Of a stretch of 64,000 nucleotides of DNA, positions 31,301 through 46,300 are shown piece by piece. A program made the translations under genes and the position numbers. The stretch is from Prostheceraeus crozeri (taxonomy: Eukaryota > Platyhelminthes > Polycladida > Euryleptidae). The stretch's first letter is position 1. Each line of letters starts with the position of its first letter. The notes beneath the pieces were generated by a model. It did not search any database and was not told the origin of the DNA. It saw only the letters and a program-made list of their open reading frames with translations. The stretch is from NCBI GenBank assembly GCA_907163375.1, contig CAJQUW010012887.1, positions 310,001 through 374,000 on the forward strand, in the 5' to 3' direction.

Positions 31301-34300
31301 TCACCGCGGATTCAATGGACCGCTCGGGATGGGAGAGGAAATCTAGATTCACTCATTCAGCATCATAGAAGACATTAAGATCATTCGAGCCTTCACCGCG
31401 GATTCAATGGACAGCTCGGGATGGGAGAGGAAATCTAGATTCACTCATTCAGCATCATAGAAGACATTAAGATCATTGGAGCCTTCACCGCGGATGCAAT
31501 GGACCGCTCGGGATGATAGAGGAAATCTAGATTCACTCATTCAGCATCATAGAAGACATTAAGATCATTCGAGCCTTCACCGCGGATGCAATGGACCGCT
31601 CGGGATGATAGAGGAAATCTAGATTCACTCATTCAGCATCATAGAAGACATTAAGATCATTGGAGCCTTCACCGCGGATGCAATGGACAGCTCGGGATGG
31701 GAGAGGAAATCTAGATTCACTCATTCAGCATCATAGAAGACATTAAGATCATTGGAGCCTTCACTGCGGATGCAATGGACAGCTCGGGATGGGAGAGGAA
31801 ATCTAGATTCACTCATTCAGCATCATAGAAGACATTAAGATCATTCGAGCCTTCACTGCGGATTCAATGGACCGCTCGGGATGGGAGAGGAAATCTAGAT
31901 TCACTCATTCAGCATCATAGAAGACATTAAGATCATTCGAGCCTTCACCGCGAATGCAATGGACAGCTCGGGATGATAGAGGAAATCTAGATTCACTCAT
32001 TCAGCATCATAGAAGACATTAAGATCATTCGAGCCTTAACCGCGGATTCAATGGACCGCTCGGGATGATAGAGGAAATCTAGATTCACTCATTCAGCATC
32101 ATAGAAGACATTAAGATCATTGGAGCCTTCACCGCGGATGCAATGGACAGCTCGGGATGGGAGAGGAAATCTAGATTCACTCATTCAGCATCATAGAAGA
32201 CATTAAGATCATTCGAGCCTTCACCGCGGATTCAATGGACAGCTCGGGATGATAGAGGAAATCTAGATTCACTCATTCAGCATCATAGAAGACATTAAGA
32301 TCATTCGAGCCTTCACCGCAGATTCAATGGACAGCTCGGGATGGGAGAGGAAATCTAGATTCACTCATTCAGCATCATAGAAGACATTAAGATCATTGGA
32401 GCCTTCACCGCGGATGCAATGGACCGCTCGGGATGATAGAGGAAATCTAGATTCACTCATTCAGCATCATAGAAGACATTAAGATCATTCGAGCCTTCAC
32501 CGCGGATGCAATGGACCGCTCGGAATGATAGAGGAAATCTAGATTCACTCATTCAGCATCATAGAAGACATTAAGATCATTCGAGCCTTCACCGCGGATG
32601 CAATGGACCGCTCGGGATGGGAGAGGAAATCTAGATTCACTCATTCAGCATCATAGAAGACATTAAGATCATTCGAGCCTTCACCGCGGATGCAATGGAC
32701 AGCTCGGGATGGGAGAGGAAATCTAGATTCACTCATTCAGCATCATAGAAGACATTAAGATCATTCGAGCCTTCACCGCGGATGCAATGGACAGCTCGGG
32801 ATGGGAGAGGAAATCTAGATTCACTCATTCAGCATCATAGAAGACATTAAGATCATTGGAGCCTTCACCGCGGATGCAATGGACCGCTCGGGATGGGAGA
32901 GGAAATCTAGATTCACTCATTCAGCATCATAGAAGACATTAAGATCATTGGAGCCTTCACCGCGGATGCAATGGACCGCTCGGGATGGGAGAGGAAATCT
33001 AGATTCACTCATTCAGCATCATAGAAGACATTAAGATCATTCGAGCCTTCACCGCGGATGCTATGGACCGCTCGGGATGGGAGAGGAAATCTAGATTCAC
33101 TCATTCAGCATCATAGAAGACATTAAGATCATTGGAGCCTTCACCGCGGATTCAATGGACCGCTCGGGATGGGAGAGGAAATCTAGATTCACTCATTCAG
33201 CATCATAGAAGACATTAAGATCATTGGAGCCTTCACCGCGGATGCAATGGACCGCTCGGGATGATAGAGGAAATCTAGATTCACTCATTCAGCATCATAG
33301 AAGACATTAAGATCATTGGAGCCTTCACCGCGGATTCAATGGACCGCTCGGGATGATAGAGGAAATCACTCATTCAGCATCATAGAAGACATTAAGATCA
33401 TTGGAGCCTTCACCGCAGATTCAATGGACAGCTCGGGATGGGAGAGGAAATCTAGATTCACTCATTCAGCATCATAGAAGACATTAAGATCATTGGAGCC
33501 TTCACCGCGGATTCAATGGACCACTCGGGATGATAGAGGAAATCTAGAGTCACTCATTCAGCATCATAGAAGACATTAAGATCATTGGAGCCTTCACTGC
33601 GGATTCAATGGACAGCTCGGGATGGGAGAGGAAATCTAGATTCACTCATTCAGCATCATAGAAGACATTAAGATCATTGGAGCCTTCACCGCGGATGCAA
33701 TGGACCGCTCGGGATGGGAGAGGAAATCTAGATTCACTCATTCAGCATCATAGAAGACATTAAGATCATTCGAGCCTTCACCGCGGATGCAATGGACCGC
33801 TCGGGATGATAGAGGAAATCTAGATTCACTCATTCACCATCATAGAAGACATTAAGATCATTAGAGCCTTCACCGCGGATTCAATGGACCGCTGGGGATG
33901 ATAGAGGAAATCTAGATTCACTCATTCACCATCATAGAAGACATTAAGATCATTGGAGCCTTCACTGCGGATTCAATGGACCGCTCGGGATGATAGAGGA
34001 AATCTAGATTCACTCATTCAGCATCATAGAAGACATTAAGATCATTGGAGCCTTCACCGCGGATGCAATGGACAGCTCGGGATGATAGAGGAAATCTAGA
34101 TTCACTCATTCAGCATCATAGAAGACATTAAGATCATTGGAGCCTTCACCGCGGATGCAATGGACCGCTCGGGATGGGAGAGGAAATCTAGATTCACTCA
34201 TTCACCATCATAGAAGACATTAAGATCATTCGAGCCTTCACCGCGGATTCAATGGACCGCTCGGGATGATAGAGGAAATCTAGATTCACTCATTCAGCAT

Positions 34301-37300
34301 CATAGAAGACATTAAGATCATTGGAGCCTTCACCGCGGATTCAATGGACAGCTCGAGATGGGAGAGGAAATCTAGATTCACTCATTCAGCATCATAGAAG
34401 ACATTAAGATCATTCGAGCCTTCACCGCGGATTCAATGGACCGCTCGGGATGGGAGAGGAAATCTAGATTCACTCATTCAGCATCATAGAAGACATTAAG
34501 ATCATTGGAGCCTTCACCGCGGATGCAATGGACCGCTCGGGATGATAGAGGAAATCTAGATTCACTCATTCAGCATCATAGAAGACATTAAGATCATTCG
34601 AGCCTTCACCGCGGATGCAATGGACAGCTCGGGATGATAGAGGAAATCTAGATTCACTCATTCAGCATCATAGAAGACATTAAGATCATTGGAGCCTTCA
34701 CTGCGGATTCAATGGACAGCTCAGGATGGGAGAGGAAATCTAGATTCACTCATTCAGCATCATAGAAGACATTAAGATCATTCGAGCCTTCACCGCGGAT
34801 GCAATGGACCGCTCGGCATGATAGAGGAAATCTAGATTCACTCATTCAGCATCATAGAAGACATTAAGATCATTCGAGCCTTCACCGCGGATTCAATGGA
34901 CAGCTCGAGATGGGAGAGGAAATCTAGATTCACTCATTCAGCATCATAGAAGACATTAAGATCATTCGAGCCTTAACCGCGGATTCAATGGACAGCTCGG
35001 GATGGGAGAGGAAATCTAGATTCACTCATTCAGCATCATAGAAGACATTAAGATCATTGGAGCCTTCACTGCGGATTCAATGGACCGCTCGGGATGGGAG
35101 AGGAAATCTAGATTCACTCATTCAGCATCATAGAAGACATTAAGATCATTCGAGCCTTCACCGCGGATGCAATGGACCACTCGGGATGATAGAGGAAATC
35201 TAGATTCACTCATTCAGCATCACAGAAGACATTAAGATCATTGGAGCCTTCACCGCGGATGCAATGGACAGCTCGGGATGGGAAAGGAAATCTAGATTCA
35301 CTCATTCAGCATCATAGAAGACATTAAGATCATTCGAGCCTTCACCGCGGATTCAATGGACCGCTCGGGATGGGAGAGGAAATCTAGATTCACTCATTCA
35401 GCATCATAGAAGACATTAAGATCATTGGAGCCTTCACTGCGGATTCAATGGACAGCTCGGGATGGGAGAGGAAATCTAGATTCACTCATTCAGCATCATA
35501 GAAGACATTAAGATCATTCGAGCCTTCACCGCGGATGCAATGGACAGCTCGGGATGGGAGAGGAAATCTAGATTCACTCATTCAGCATCATAGAAGACAT
35601 TAAGATCATTGGAGCCTTCACCGCGGATGCAATGGACCGCTCGGGATGATAGAGGAAATCTAGATTCACTCATTCAGCATCATAGAAGACATTAAGATCA
35701 TTCGAGCCTTCACCGCGGATTCAATGGACCGCTCGGGATGATAGAGGAAATCTAGATTCACTCATTCAGCATCATAGAAGACATTAAGATCATTGGAGCC
35801 TTCACCGCGGATGCAATGGACCGCTCGGAATGGGAGAGGAAATCTAGATTCACTCATTCAGCATCATAGAAGACATTAAGATCATTCGAGCCTTCACCGC
35901 GGATGCAATGGACAGCTCGGGATGGGAGAGGAAATCTAGATTCACTCATTCAGCATCATAGAAGACATTAAGATCATTGGAGCCTTCACCGCGGATGCAA
36001 TGGACCGCTCGGCATGATAGAGGAAATCTAGATTCACTCATTCAGCATCATAGAAGACATTAAGATCATTCGAGCCTTCACCGCGGATTCAATGGACCGC
36101 TCGGGATGGGAGAGGAAATCTAGATTCACTCATTCAGCATCATAGAAGACATTAAGATCATTGGAGCCTTCACCGCGGATGCAATGGACAGCTCGGGATG
36201 ATAGAGGAAATCTAGATTCACTCATTCAGCATCATAGAAGACATTAAGATCATTGGAGCCTTCACCGCGGATGCAATGGGCCGCTCGGGATGGGAGAGGA
36301 AATCTAGATTCACTCATTCAGCATCATAGAAGACATTAAGATCATTGGAGCCTTCACCTCGGATTCAATGGACAGCTCGGGATGGGAGAGGAAATCTAGA
36401 TTCACTCATTCAGCATCATAGAAGACATTAAGATCATTGGAGCCTTCACCGCGGATTCAATGGACCGCTCGGGATGATAGAGGAAATCTAGATTCACTCA
36501 TTCAGCATCATAGAAGACATTAAGATCATTCGAGCCTTCACCGCGGATTCAATGGACCGCTCGGGATGGGAGAGGAAATCTAGATTCACTCATTCAGCAT
36601 CATAGAAGACATTAAGATCATTGGAGCCTTCACCGCGGATGCAATGGACAGCTCGGGATGATAGAGGAAATCTAGATTCACTCATTCAGCATCATAGAAG
36701 ACATTAAGATCATTGGAGCCTTCACCGCGGATGCAATGGACAGCTCGGGATGGGAGAGGAAATCTAGATTCACTCATTCAGCATCATAGAAGACATTAAG
36801 ATCATTGGAGCCTTCACCGCGGATGCAATGGACAGCTCGGATGGGAGAGGAAATCTAGATTCACTCATTCAGCATCATAGAAGACATTAAGATCATTGGA
36901 GCCTTCACCGCGGATGCAATGGACAGCTCGGGATGATAGAGGAAATCTAGATTCACTCATTCAGCATCATAGAAGACATTAAGATCATTGGAGCCTTCAC
37001 CGCGGATTCAATGGACAGCTCGGGATGATAGAGGAAATCTAGATTCACTCATTCAGCATCATAGAAGACATTAAGATCATTCGAGCCTTCACCGCGGATG
37101 CAATGGACCGCTCGGGATGATAGAGGAAATCTAGATTCACTCATTCAGCATCATAGAAGACATTAAGATCATTCGAGCCTTCACCGCGGATGCAATGGAC
37201 CGCTCGGGATGGGAGAGGAAATCTAGATTCACTCATTCAGCATCATAGAAGACATTAAGATCATTGGAAACTTCACCGCAGATTCAATGGACAGCTCGGG

Positions 37301-40300
37301 ATGGGAGAGGAAATCTGGATTCACTCATTCAGCATCATAGAAGACATTAAGATCATTCGAGCCTTCACCGCGGATGCAATGGACCGCTCGGGATGATAGA
37401 GGAAATCTAGATTCACTCATTCAGCATCATAGAAGACATTAAGATCATTCGAGCCTTCACCGCGGATGCAATGGACAGCTCGGGATGATAGAGGAAATCT
37501 AGATTCACTCATTCAGCATCATAGAAGACATTAAGATCATTCGAGCCTTCACCGCGGATGCAATGGACCGCTCGGGATGGGAGAGGAAATCTAGATTCAC
37601 TCATTCAGCATCATAGAAGACATTAAGATCATTGGAAACTTCACCGCGGATTCAATGGACAGCTGGGGATGGGAGAGGAAATCTGGATTCACTCATTCAG
37701 CATCATAGAAGACATTAAGATCATTCGAGCCTTCACCGCGGATGCAATGGACAGCTCGGGATGGGAGAGGAAATCTAGATTCACTCATTCAGCATCATAG
37801 AAGACATTAAGATCATTCGAGCCTTCACCGCGGATGCAATGGACAGCTCGGGATGGGAGAGGAAATCTAGATTCACTCATTCAGCATCATAGAAGACATT
37901 AAGATCATTGGAGCCTTCACCGCGGATGCAATGGACAGCTCGGGATGATAGAGGAAATCTAGATTCACTCATTCAGCATCATAGAAGACATTAAGATCAT
38001 TCGAGCCTTCACCGCAGATTCAATGGACCGCTCGGGATGGGAGAGGAAATCTAGATTCACTCATTCAGCATCATAGAAGACATTAAGATCATTGGAGCCT
38101 TCACCGCGGATGCAATGGACCGCTCGGGATGATAGAGGAAATCTAGATTCACTCATTCAGCATCATAGAAGACATTAAGATCATTGGAGCCTTCACCGCG
38201 GATTCAATGGACAGCTCGGGATGGGAGAGGAAATCTAGATTCACTCATTCAGCATCATAGAAGACATTAAGATCATTGGAGCCTTCACCGCGGATGCAAT
38301 GGACAGCTCGGGATGATAGAGGAAATCTAGATTCACTCATTCAGCATCATAGAAGACATTAAGATCATTGGAGCCTTCACCGCGGATGCAATGGACCGCT
38401 CGGGATGGGAGAGGAAATCTAGATTCACTCATTCAGCATCATAGAAGACATTAAGATCATTCGAGCCTTCACTGCGGATTCAATGGACAGCTCGGGATGG
38501 GAGAGGAAATCTAGATTCACTCATTCAGCATCATAGAAGACATTAAGATCATTGGAGCCTTCACCGCGGATGCAATGGACCGCTCGGGATGGGAGAGGAA
38601 ATCTAGATTCACTCATTCAGCATCATAGAAGACATTAAGATCATTCGAGCCTTCACTGCGGATTCAATGGACAGCTCGGGATGGGAGAGGAAATCTAGAT
38701 TCACTCATTCAGCATCATAGAAGACATTAAGATCATTCGAGCCTTCACCGCGGATTCAATGGACAGCTCGGGATGGGAGAGGAAATCTAGATTCACTCAT
38801 TCAGCATCATAGAAGACATTAAGATCATTGGAGCCTTCACCGCGGATGCAATGGACAGCTCGGGATGATAGAGGAAATCTAGATTCACTCATTCAGCATT
38901 ATAGAAGACATTAAGATCATTCGAGCCTTCACTGCGGATTCAATGGACCGCTCGGGATGGGAGAGGAAATCTAGATTCACTCATTCAGCATCATAGAAGA
39001 CATTAAGATCATTCGAGCCTTCACTGCGGATTCAATGGACCGCTCGGGATGGGAGAGGAAATCTAGATTCACTCATTCAGCATCATAGAAGACATTAAGA
39101 TCATTGGAGCCTTCACCGCGGATTCAATGGACAGCTCGGGATGATAGAGGAAATCTAGATTCACTCATTCAGCATCATAGAAGACATTAAGATCATTGGA
39201 GCCTTCACCGCGGATGCAATGGACCGTTCGGGATGATAGAGGAAATCTAGATTCACTCATTCAGCATCATAGAAGACATTAAGATCATTCGAGCCTTCAC
39301 CGCGGATTCAATGGACCGCTCGGGATGGGAGAGGAAATCTAGATTCACTCATTCAGCATCATAGAAGACATTAAGATCATTCGAGCCTTCACCGCGGATT
39401 CAATGGACCGCTCGGGATGGGAGAGGAAATCTAGATTCACTCATTCAGCATCATAGAAGACATTAAGATCATTCGAGCCTTCACTGCGGATGCAATGGAC
39501 CGCTCGGGATGATAGAGGAAATCTAGATTCACTCATTCAGCATCATAGAAGACATTAAGATCATTCGAGCCTTCACCGCGGATGCAATGGACCGCTCGGG
39601 ATGGGAGAGGAAATCTAGATTCACTCATTCAGCATCATAGAAGACATTAAGATCATTGGAGCCTTCACCGCGGATGCAATGGACCGCTCGGGATGATAGA
39701 GGAAATCTAGATTCACTCATTCAGCATCATAGAAGACATTAAGATCATTCGATCCTTCACCGCGGATTCAATGGACAGCTCGGGATGATAGAGGAAATCT
39801 AGATTCACTCATTCAGCATCATAGAAGACATTAAGATCATTCGAGCCTTCACCGCGGATTCAATGGACAGCTCGGGATGATAGAGGAAATCTAGATTCAC
39901 TCATTCAGCATCATAGAAGACATTAAGATCATTCGAGCCTTCACCGCGGATGCAATGGACAGCTCGGGATGGGAGAGGAAATCTAGATTCACTCATTCAG
40001 CATCATAGAAGACATTAAGATCATTGGAGCCTTCACCGCGGATGCAATGGACCGCTCGGGATGGGAGAGGAAATCTAGATTCACTCATTCAGCATCATAG
40101 AAGACATTAAGATCATTGGAGCCTTCACCGCGGATGCAATGGACCGCTCGGGATGGGAGAGGAAATCTAGATTCACTCATTCAGCATCATAGAAGACATT
40201 AAGATCATTCGAGCCTTCACCGCGGATGCAATGGACCGCTCGGGATGATAGAGGAAATCTAGATTCACTCATTCAGCATCATAGAAGACATTAAGATCAT

Positions 40301-43300
40301 TCGAGCCTTCACCGCGGATGCAATGGACAGCTCGGGATGATAGAGGAAATCTAGATTCACTCATTCAGCATCATAGAAGACATTAAGATCATTGGAGCCT
40401 TCACCGCGGATTCAATGGACCGCTCGGGATGGGAGAGGAAATCTAGATTCACTCATTCAGCATCATAGAAGACATTAAGATCATTCGAGCCTTCACCGCG
40501 GATGCAATGGACCGCTCGGGATGGGAGAGGAAATCTAGATTCACTCATTCAGCATCATAGAAGACATTAAGATCATTGGAGCCTTCACCGCGGATGCAAT
40601 GGACAGCTCGGGATGATAGAGGAAATCTAGATTCACTCATTCACCATCATAGAAGACATTAAGATCATTGGAGCCTTCACTGCGGATTCAATGGACCGCT
40701 CGGGATGGGAGAGGAAATCTAGATTCACTCATTCAGCATCATAGAAGACATTAAGATCATTGGAGCCTTCACCGCGGATGCAATGGACAGCTCGGGATGG
40801 GAGAGGAAATCTAGATTCACTCATTCAGCATCATAGAAGACATTAAGATCATTGGAGCCTTCACCGCGGATGCAATGGACCGCTCGGGATGGGAGAGGAA
40901 ATCTAGATTCACTCATTCAGCATCATAGAAGACATTAAGATCATTCGAGCCTTCACCGCGGATGCAATGGACCGCTCGGGATGGGAGAGGAAATCTAGAT
41001 TCACTCATTCAGCATCATAGAAGACATTAAGATCATTCGAGCCTTCACTGCGGATTCAATGGACCGCTCGGGATGATAGAGGAAATCTAGATTCACTCAT
41101 TCAGCATCATAGAAGACATTAAGATCATTCGATCCTTCACCGCGGATTCAATGGACAGCTCGGGATGATAGAGGAAATCTAGATTCACTCATTCAGCATC
41201 ATAGAAGACATTAAGATCATTCGAGCCTTCACCGCGGATTCAATGGACAGCTCGGGATGATAGAGGAAATCTAGATTCACTCATTCAGCATCATAGAAGA
41301 CATTAAGATCATTCGAGCCTTCACCGCGGATGCAATGGACAGCTCGGGATGATAGAGGAAATCTAGATTCACTCATTCAGCATCATAGAAGACATTAAGA
41401 TCATTGGAGCCTTCACTGCGGATTCAATGGACCGCTCGGGATGATAGAGGAAATCTAGATTCACTCATTCAGCATCATAGAAGACATTAAGATCATTCGA
41501 GCCTTCACCGCGGATTCAATGGACCGCTCGGGATGGGAGAGGAAATCTAGATTCACTCATTCAGCATCATAGAAGACATTAAGATCATTGGAGCCTTCAC
41601 CGCGGATGCAATGGACCGCTCGGGATGGGAGAGGAAATCTAGATTCACTCATTCAGCATCATAGAAGACATTAAGATCATTCGAGCCTTCACCGCGGATG
41701 CAATGGACAGCTCGGGATGGGAGAGGAAATCTAGATTCACTCATTCAGCATCATAGAAGACATTAAGATCATTCGAGCCTTCACCGCGGATGCAATGGAC
41801 CGCTCGGGATGATAGAGGAAATCTAGATTCACTCATTCAGCATCATAGAAGACATTAAGATCATTGGAGCCTTCACCGCGGATGCAATGGACCGCTCGGG
41901 ATGGGAGAGGAAATCTAGATTCACTCATTCAGCATCATAGAAGACATTAAGATCATTCGAACCTTCACCGCGGATTCAATGGACCGCTCGGGATGATAGA
42001 GGAAATCTAGATTCACTCATTCAGCATCATAGAAGACATTAAGATCATTCGAGCCTTCACCGCGGATGCAATGGACCGCTCGGGATGATAGAGGAAATCT
42101 AGATTCACTCATTCAGCATCATAGAAGACATTAAGATCATTCGAGCCTTCACCGCGGATGCAATGGACAGCTCGGGATGATAGAGGAAATCTAGATTCAC
42201 TCATTCAGCATCATAGAAGACATTAAGATCATTCGAGCCTTCACCGCGGATTCAATGGACCGCTCGGGATGGGAGAGGAAATCTAGATTCACTCATTCAG
42301 CATCATAGAAGACATTAAGATCATTCGAGCCTTCACCGCGGATTCAATGGACCGCTCGGGATGGGAGAGGAAATCTAGATTCACTCATTCAGCATCATAG
42401 AAGACATTAAGATCATTGGAGCCTTCACCGCGGATTCAATGGACCGCTCGGGATGGGAGAGGAAATCTAGATTCACTCATTCAGCATCATAGAAGACATT
42501 AAGATCATTCGAGCCTTCACCGCGGATGCAATGGACAGCTCGGGATGATAGAGGAAATCTAGATTCACTCATTCAGCATCATAGAAGACATTAAGATCAT
42601 TGGAGCCTTCACCGCGGATGCAATGGACCGCTCGGGATGGGAGAGGAAATCTAGATTCACTCATTCAGCATCATAGAAGACATTAAGATCATTGGAGCCT
42701 TCACCGCGGATGCAATGGACCGCTCGGGATGGGAGAGGAAATCTAGATTCACTCATTCAGCATCATAGAAGACATTAAGATCATTCGAGCCTTCACTGCG
42801 GATTCAATGGACCGCTCGGGATGGGAGAGGAAATCTAGATTCACTCATTCAGCATCATAGAAGACATTAAGATCATTCGAGCCTTCACCGCGGATGCAAT
42901 GGACAGCTCGGGATGGGAGAGGAAATCTAGATTCACTCATTCAGCATCATAGAAGACATTAAGATCATTCGAGCCTTCACTGCGGATTCAATGGACCGCT
43001 CGGGATGATAGAGGAAATCTAGATTCACTCATTCAGCATCATAGAAGACATTAAGATCATTGGAGCCTTCACCGCGGATTCAATGGACAGCTCGGGATGA
43101 TAGAGGAAATCTAGATTCACTCATTCAGCATCATAGAAGACATTAAGATCATTCGAGCCTTCACCGCGGATGCAATGGACCGCTCGGGATGGGAGAGGAA
43201 ATCTAGATTCACTCATTCAGCATCATAGAAGACATTAAGATCATTGGAGCCTTCACCGCGGATTCAATGGACAGCTCGGGATGATAGAGGAAATCTAGAT

Positions 43301-46300
43301 TCACTCATTCAGCATCATAGAAGACATTAAGATCATTGGAGCCTTCACCGCGGATGCAATGGACCGCTCGGGATGGGAGAGGAAATCTAGATTCACTCAT
43401 TCAGCATCATAGAAGACATTAAGATCATTGGAGCCTTCACCGCGGATGCAATGGACCGCTCGGGATGGGAGAGGAAATCTAGATTCACTCATTCAGCATC
43501 ATAGAAGACATTAAGATCATTCGAGCCTTCACCGCGGATGCAATGGACCGCTCGGGATGGGAGAGGAAATCTAGATTCACTCATTCAGCATCATAGAAGA
43601 CATTAAGATCATTGGAGCCTTCACCGCGGATTCAATGGACCGCTCGGGATGGGAGAGGAAATCTAGATTCACTCATTCAGCATCATAGAAGACATTAAGA
43701 TCATTCGAGCCTTCACCGCGGATGCAATGGACCGCTCGGGATGGGAGAGGAAATCTAGATTCACTCATTCAGCATCATAGAAGACATTAAGATCATTCGA
43801 GCCTTCACCGCGGATTCAATGGACCGCTCGGGATGATAGAGGAAATCTAGATTCACTCATTCAGCATCATAGAAGACATTAAGATCATTCGAGCCTTCAC
43901 TGCGGATGCAATGGACAGCTCGGGATGATAGAGGAAATCTAGATTCACTCATTCAGCATCATAGAAGACATTAAGATCATTGGAGCCTTCACTGCGGATT
44001 CAATGGACCGCTCGGGATGGGAGAGGAAATCTAGATTCACTCATTCAGCATCATAGAAGACATTAAGATCATTGGAGCCTTCACCGCGGATTCAATGGAC
44101 CGCTCGGGATGGGAGAGGAAATCTAGATTCACTCATTCAGCATCATAGAAGACATTAAGATCATTGGAGCCTTCACCGCGGATTCAATGGACCGCTCGGG
44201 ATGGGAGAGGAAATCTAGATTCACTCATTCAGCATCATAGAAGACATTAAGATCATTCGAGCCTTCACCGCGGATTCAATGGACCGCTCGGGATGGGAGA
44301 GGAAATCTAGATTCACTCATTCAGCATCATAGAAGACATTAAGATCATTCGAGCCTTCACCGCGGATTCAATGGACCGCTCGGGATGGGAGAGGAAATCT
44401 AGATTCACTCATTCAGCATCATAGAAGACATTAAGATCATTCGAGCCTTCACCGCGGATTCAATGGACAGCTCGGGATGATAGAGGAAATCTAGATTCAC
44501 TCATTCAGCATCATAGAAGACATTAAGATCATTCGAGCATTCACTGCGGATTCAATGGACCGCTCGGGATGGGAAAGGAAATCTAGATTCACTCATTCAG
44601 CATCATAGAAGACATTAAGATCATTCGAGCCTTCACCGCGGATTCAATGGACAGCTCGGGATGGGAGAGGAAATCTAGATTCACTCATTCAGCATCATAG
44701 AAGACATTAAGATCATTGGAGCCTTCACCGCGGATTCAATGGACCGCTCGGGATGATAGAGGAAATCTAGATTCACTTATTCAGCATCATAGAAGACATT
44801 AAGATCATTCGAGCCTTCACCGCGGATGCAATGGACCGCTCGGGATGATAGAGGAAATCTAGATTCACTCATTCAGCATCATAGAAGACATTAAGATCAT
44901 TGGAGCCTTCACCGCGGATGCAATGGACAGCTCGGGATGGGAGAGGAAATCTAGATTCACTCATTCAGCATCATAGAAGACATTAAGATCATTGGAGCCT
45001 TCACCGCGGATGCAATGGACCGCTCGGGATGGGAGAGGAAATCTAGATTCACTCATTCAGCATCATAGAAGACATTAAGATCATTGGAGCCTTCACCGCG
45101 GATTCAATGGACCGCTCGGGATGGGAGAGGAAATCTAGATTCACTCATTCAGCATCATAGAAGACATTAAGATCATTCGAGCCTTCACCGCGGATGCAAT
45201 GGACCGCTCGGGATGGGAGAGGAAATCTAGATTCACTCATTCAGCATCATAGAAGACATTAAGATCATTCGAGCCTTCACCGCGGATGCAATGGACAGCT
45301 CGGGATGATAGAGGAAATCTAGATTCACTCATTCAGCATCATAGAAGACATTAAGATCATTCGAGCCTTCACCGCGGATTCAATGGACAGCTGGGGATGG
45401 GAGAGGAAATCTAGATTCACTCATTCAGCATCATAGAAGACATTAAGATCATTCGAGCCTTCACCGCGGATGCAATGGACCGCTCGGGATGATAGAGGAA
45501 ATCTAGATTCACTCATTCAGCATCATAGAAGACATTAAGATCATTGGAGCCTTCACTGCGGATTCAATGGACCGCTCGGGATGGGAGAGGAAATCTAGAT
45601 TCACTCATTCAGCATCATAGAAGACATTAAGATCATTGGAGCCTTCACTGCGGATTCAATGGACCGCTCGGGATGGGAGAGGAAATCTAGATTCACTCAT
45701 TCAGCATCATAGAAGACATTAAGATCATTCGAGCCTTCACCGCGGATTCAATGGACAGCTCGGGATGATAGAGGAAATCTAGATTCACTCATTCAGCATC
45801 ATAGAAGACATTAAGATCATTCGAGCCTTCACAGCGGATGCAATGGACAGCTCGGGATGGGAGAGGAAATCTAGATTCACTCATTCAGCATCATAGAAGA
45901 CATTAAGATCATTGGAGCCTTCACCGCGGATTCAATGGACCGCTCGGGATGATAGAGGAAATCTAGATTCACTCATTCAGCATCATAGAAGACATTAAGA
46001 TCATTGGAGCCTTCACCGCGGATGCAATGGACCGCTCGGGATGGGAGAGGAAATCTAGATTCACTCATTCAGCATCATAGAAGACATTAAGATCATTGGA
46101 GCCTTCACTGCGGATGCAATGGACAGCTCGGGATGGGAGAGGAAATCTAGATTCACTCATTCAGCATCATAGAAGACATTAAGATCATTCGAGCCTTCAC
46201 GGCGGATGCAATGGACAGCTGGGGATGGGAGAGGAAATCTAGATTCACTCATTCAGCATCATAGAAGACATTAAGATCATTCGAGCCTTCACCGCGGATG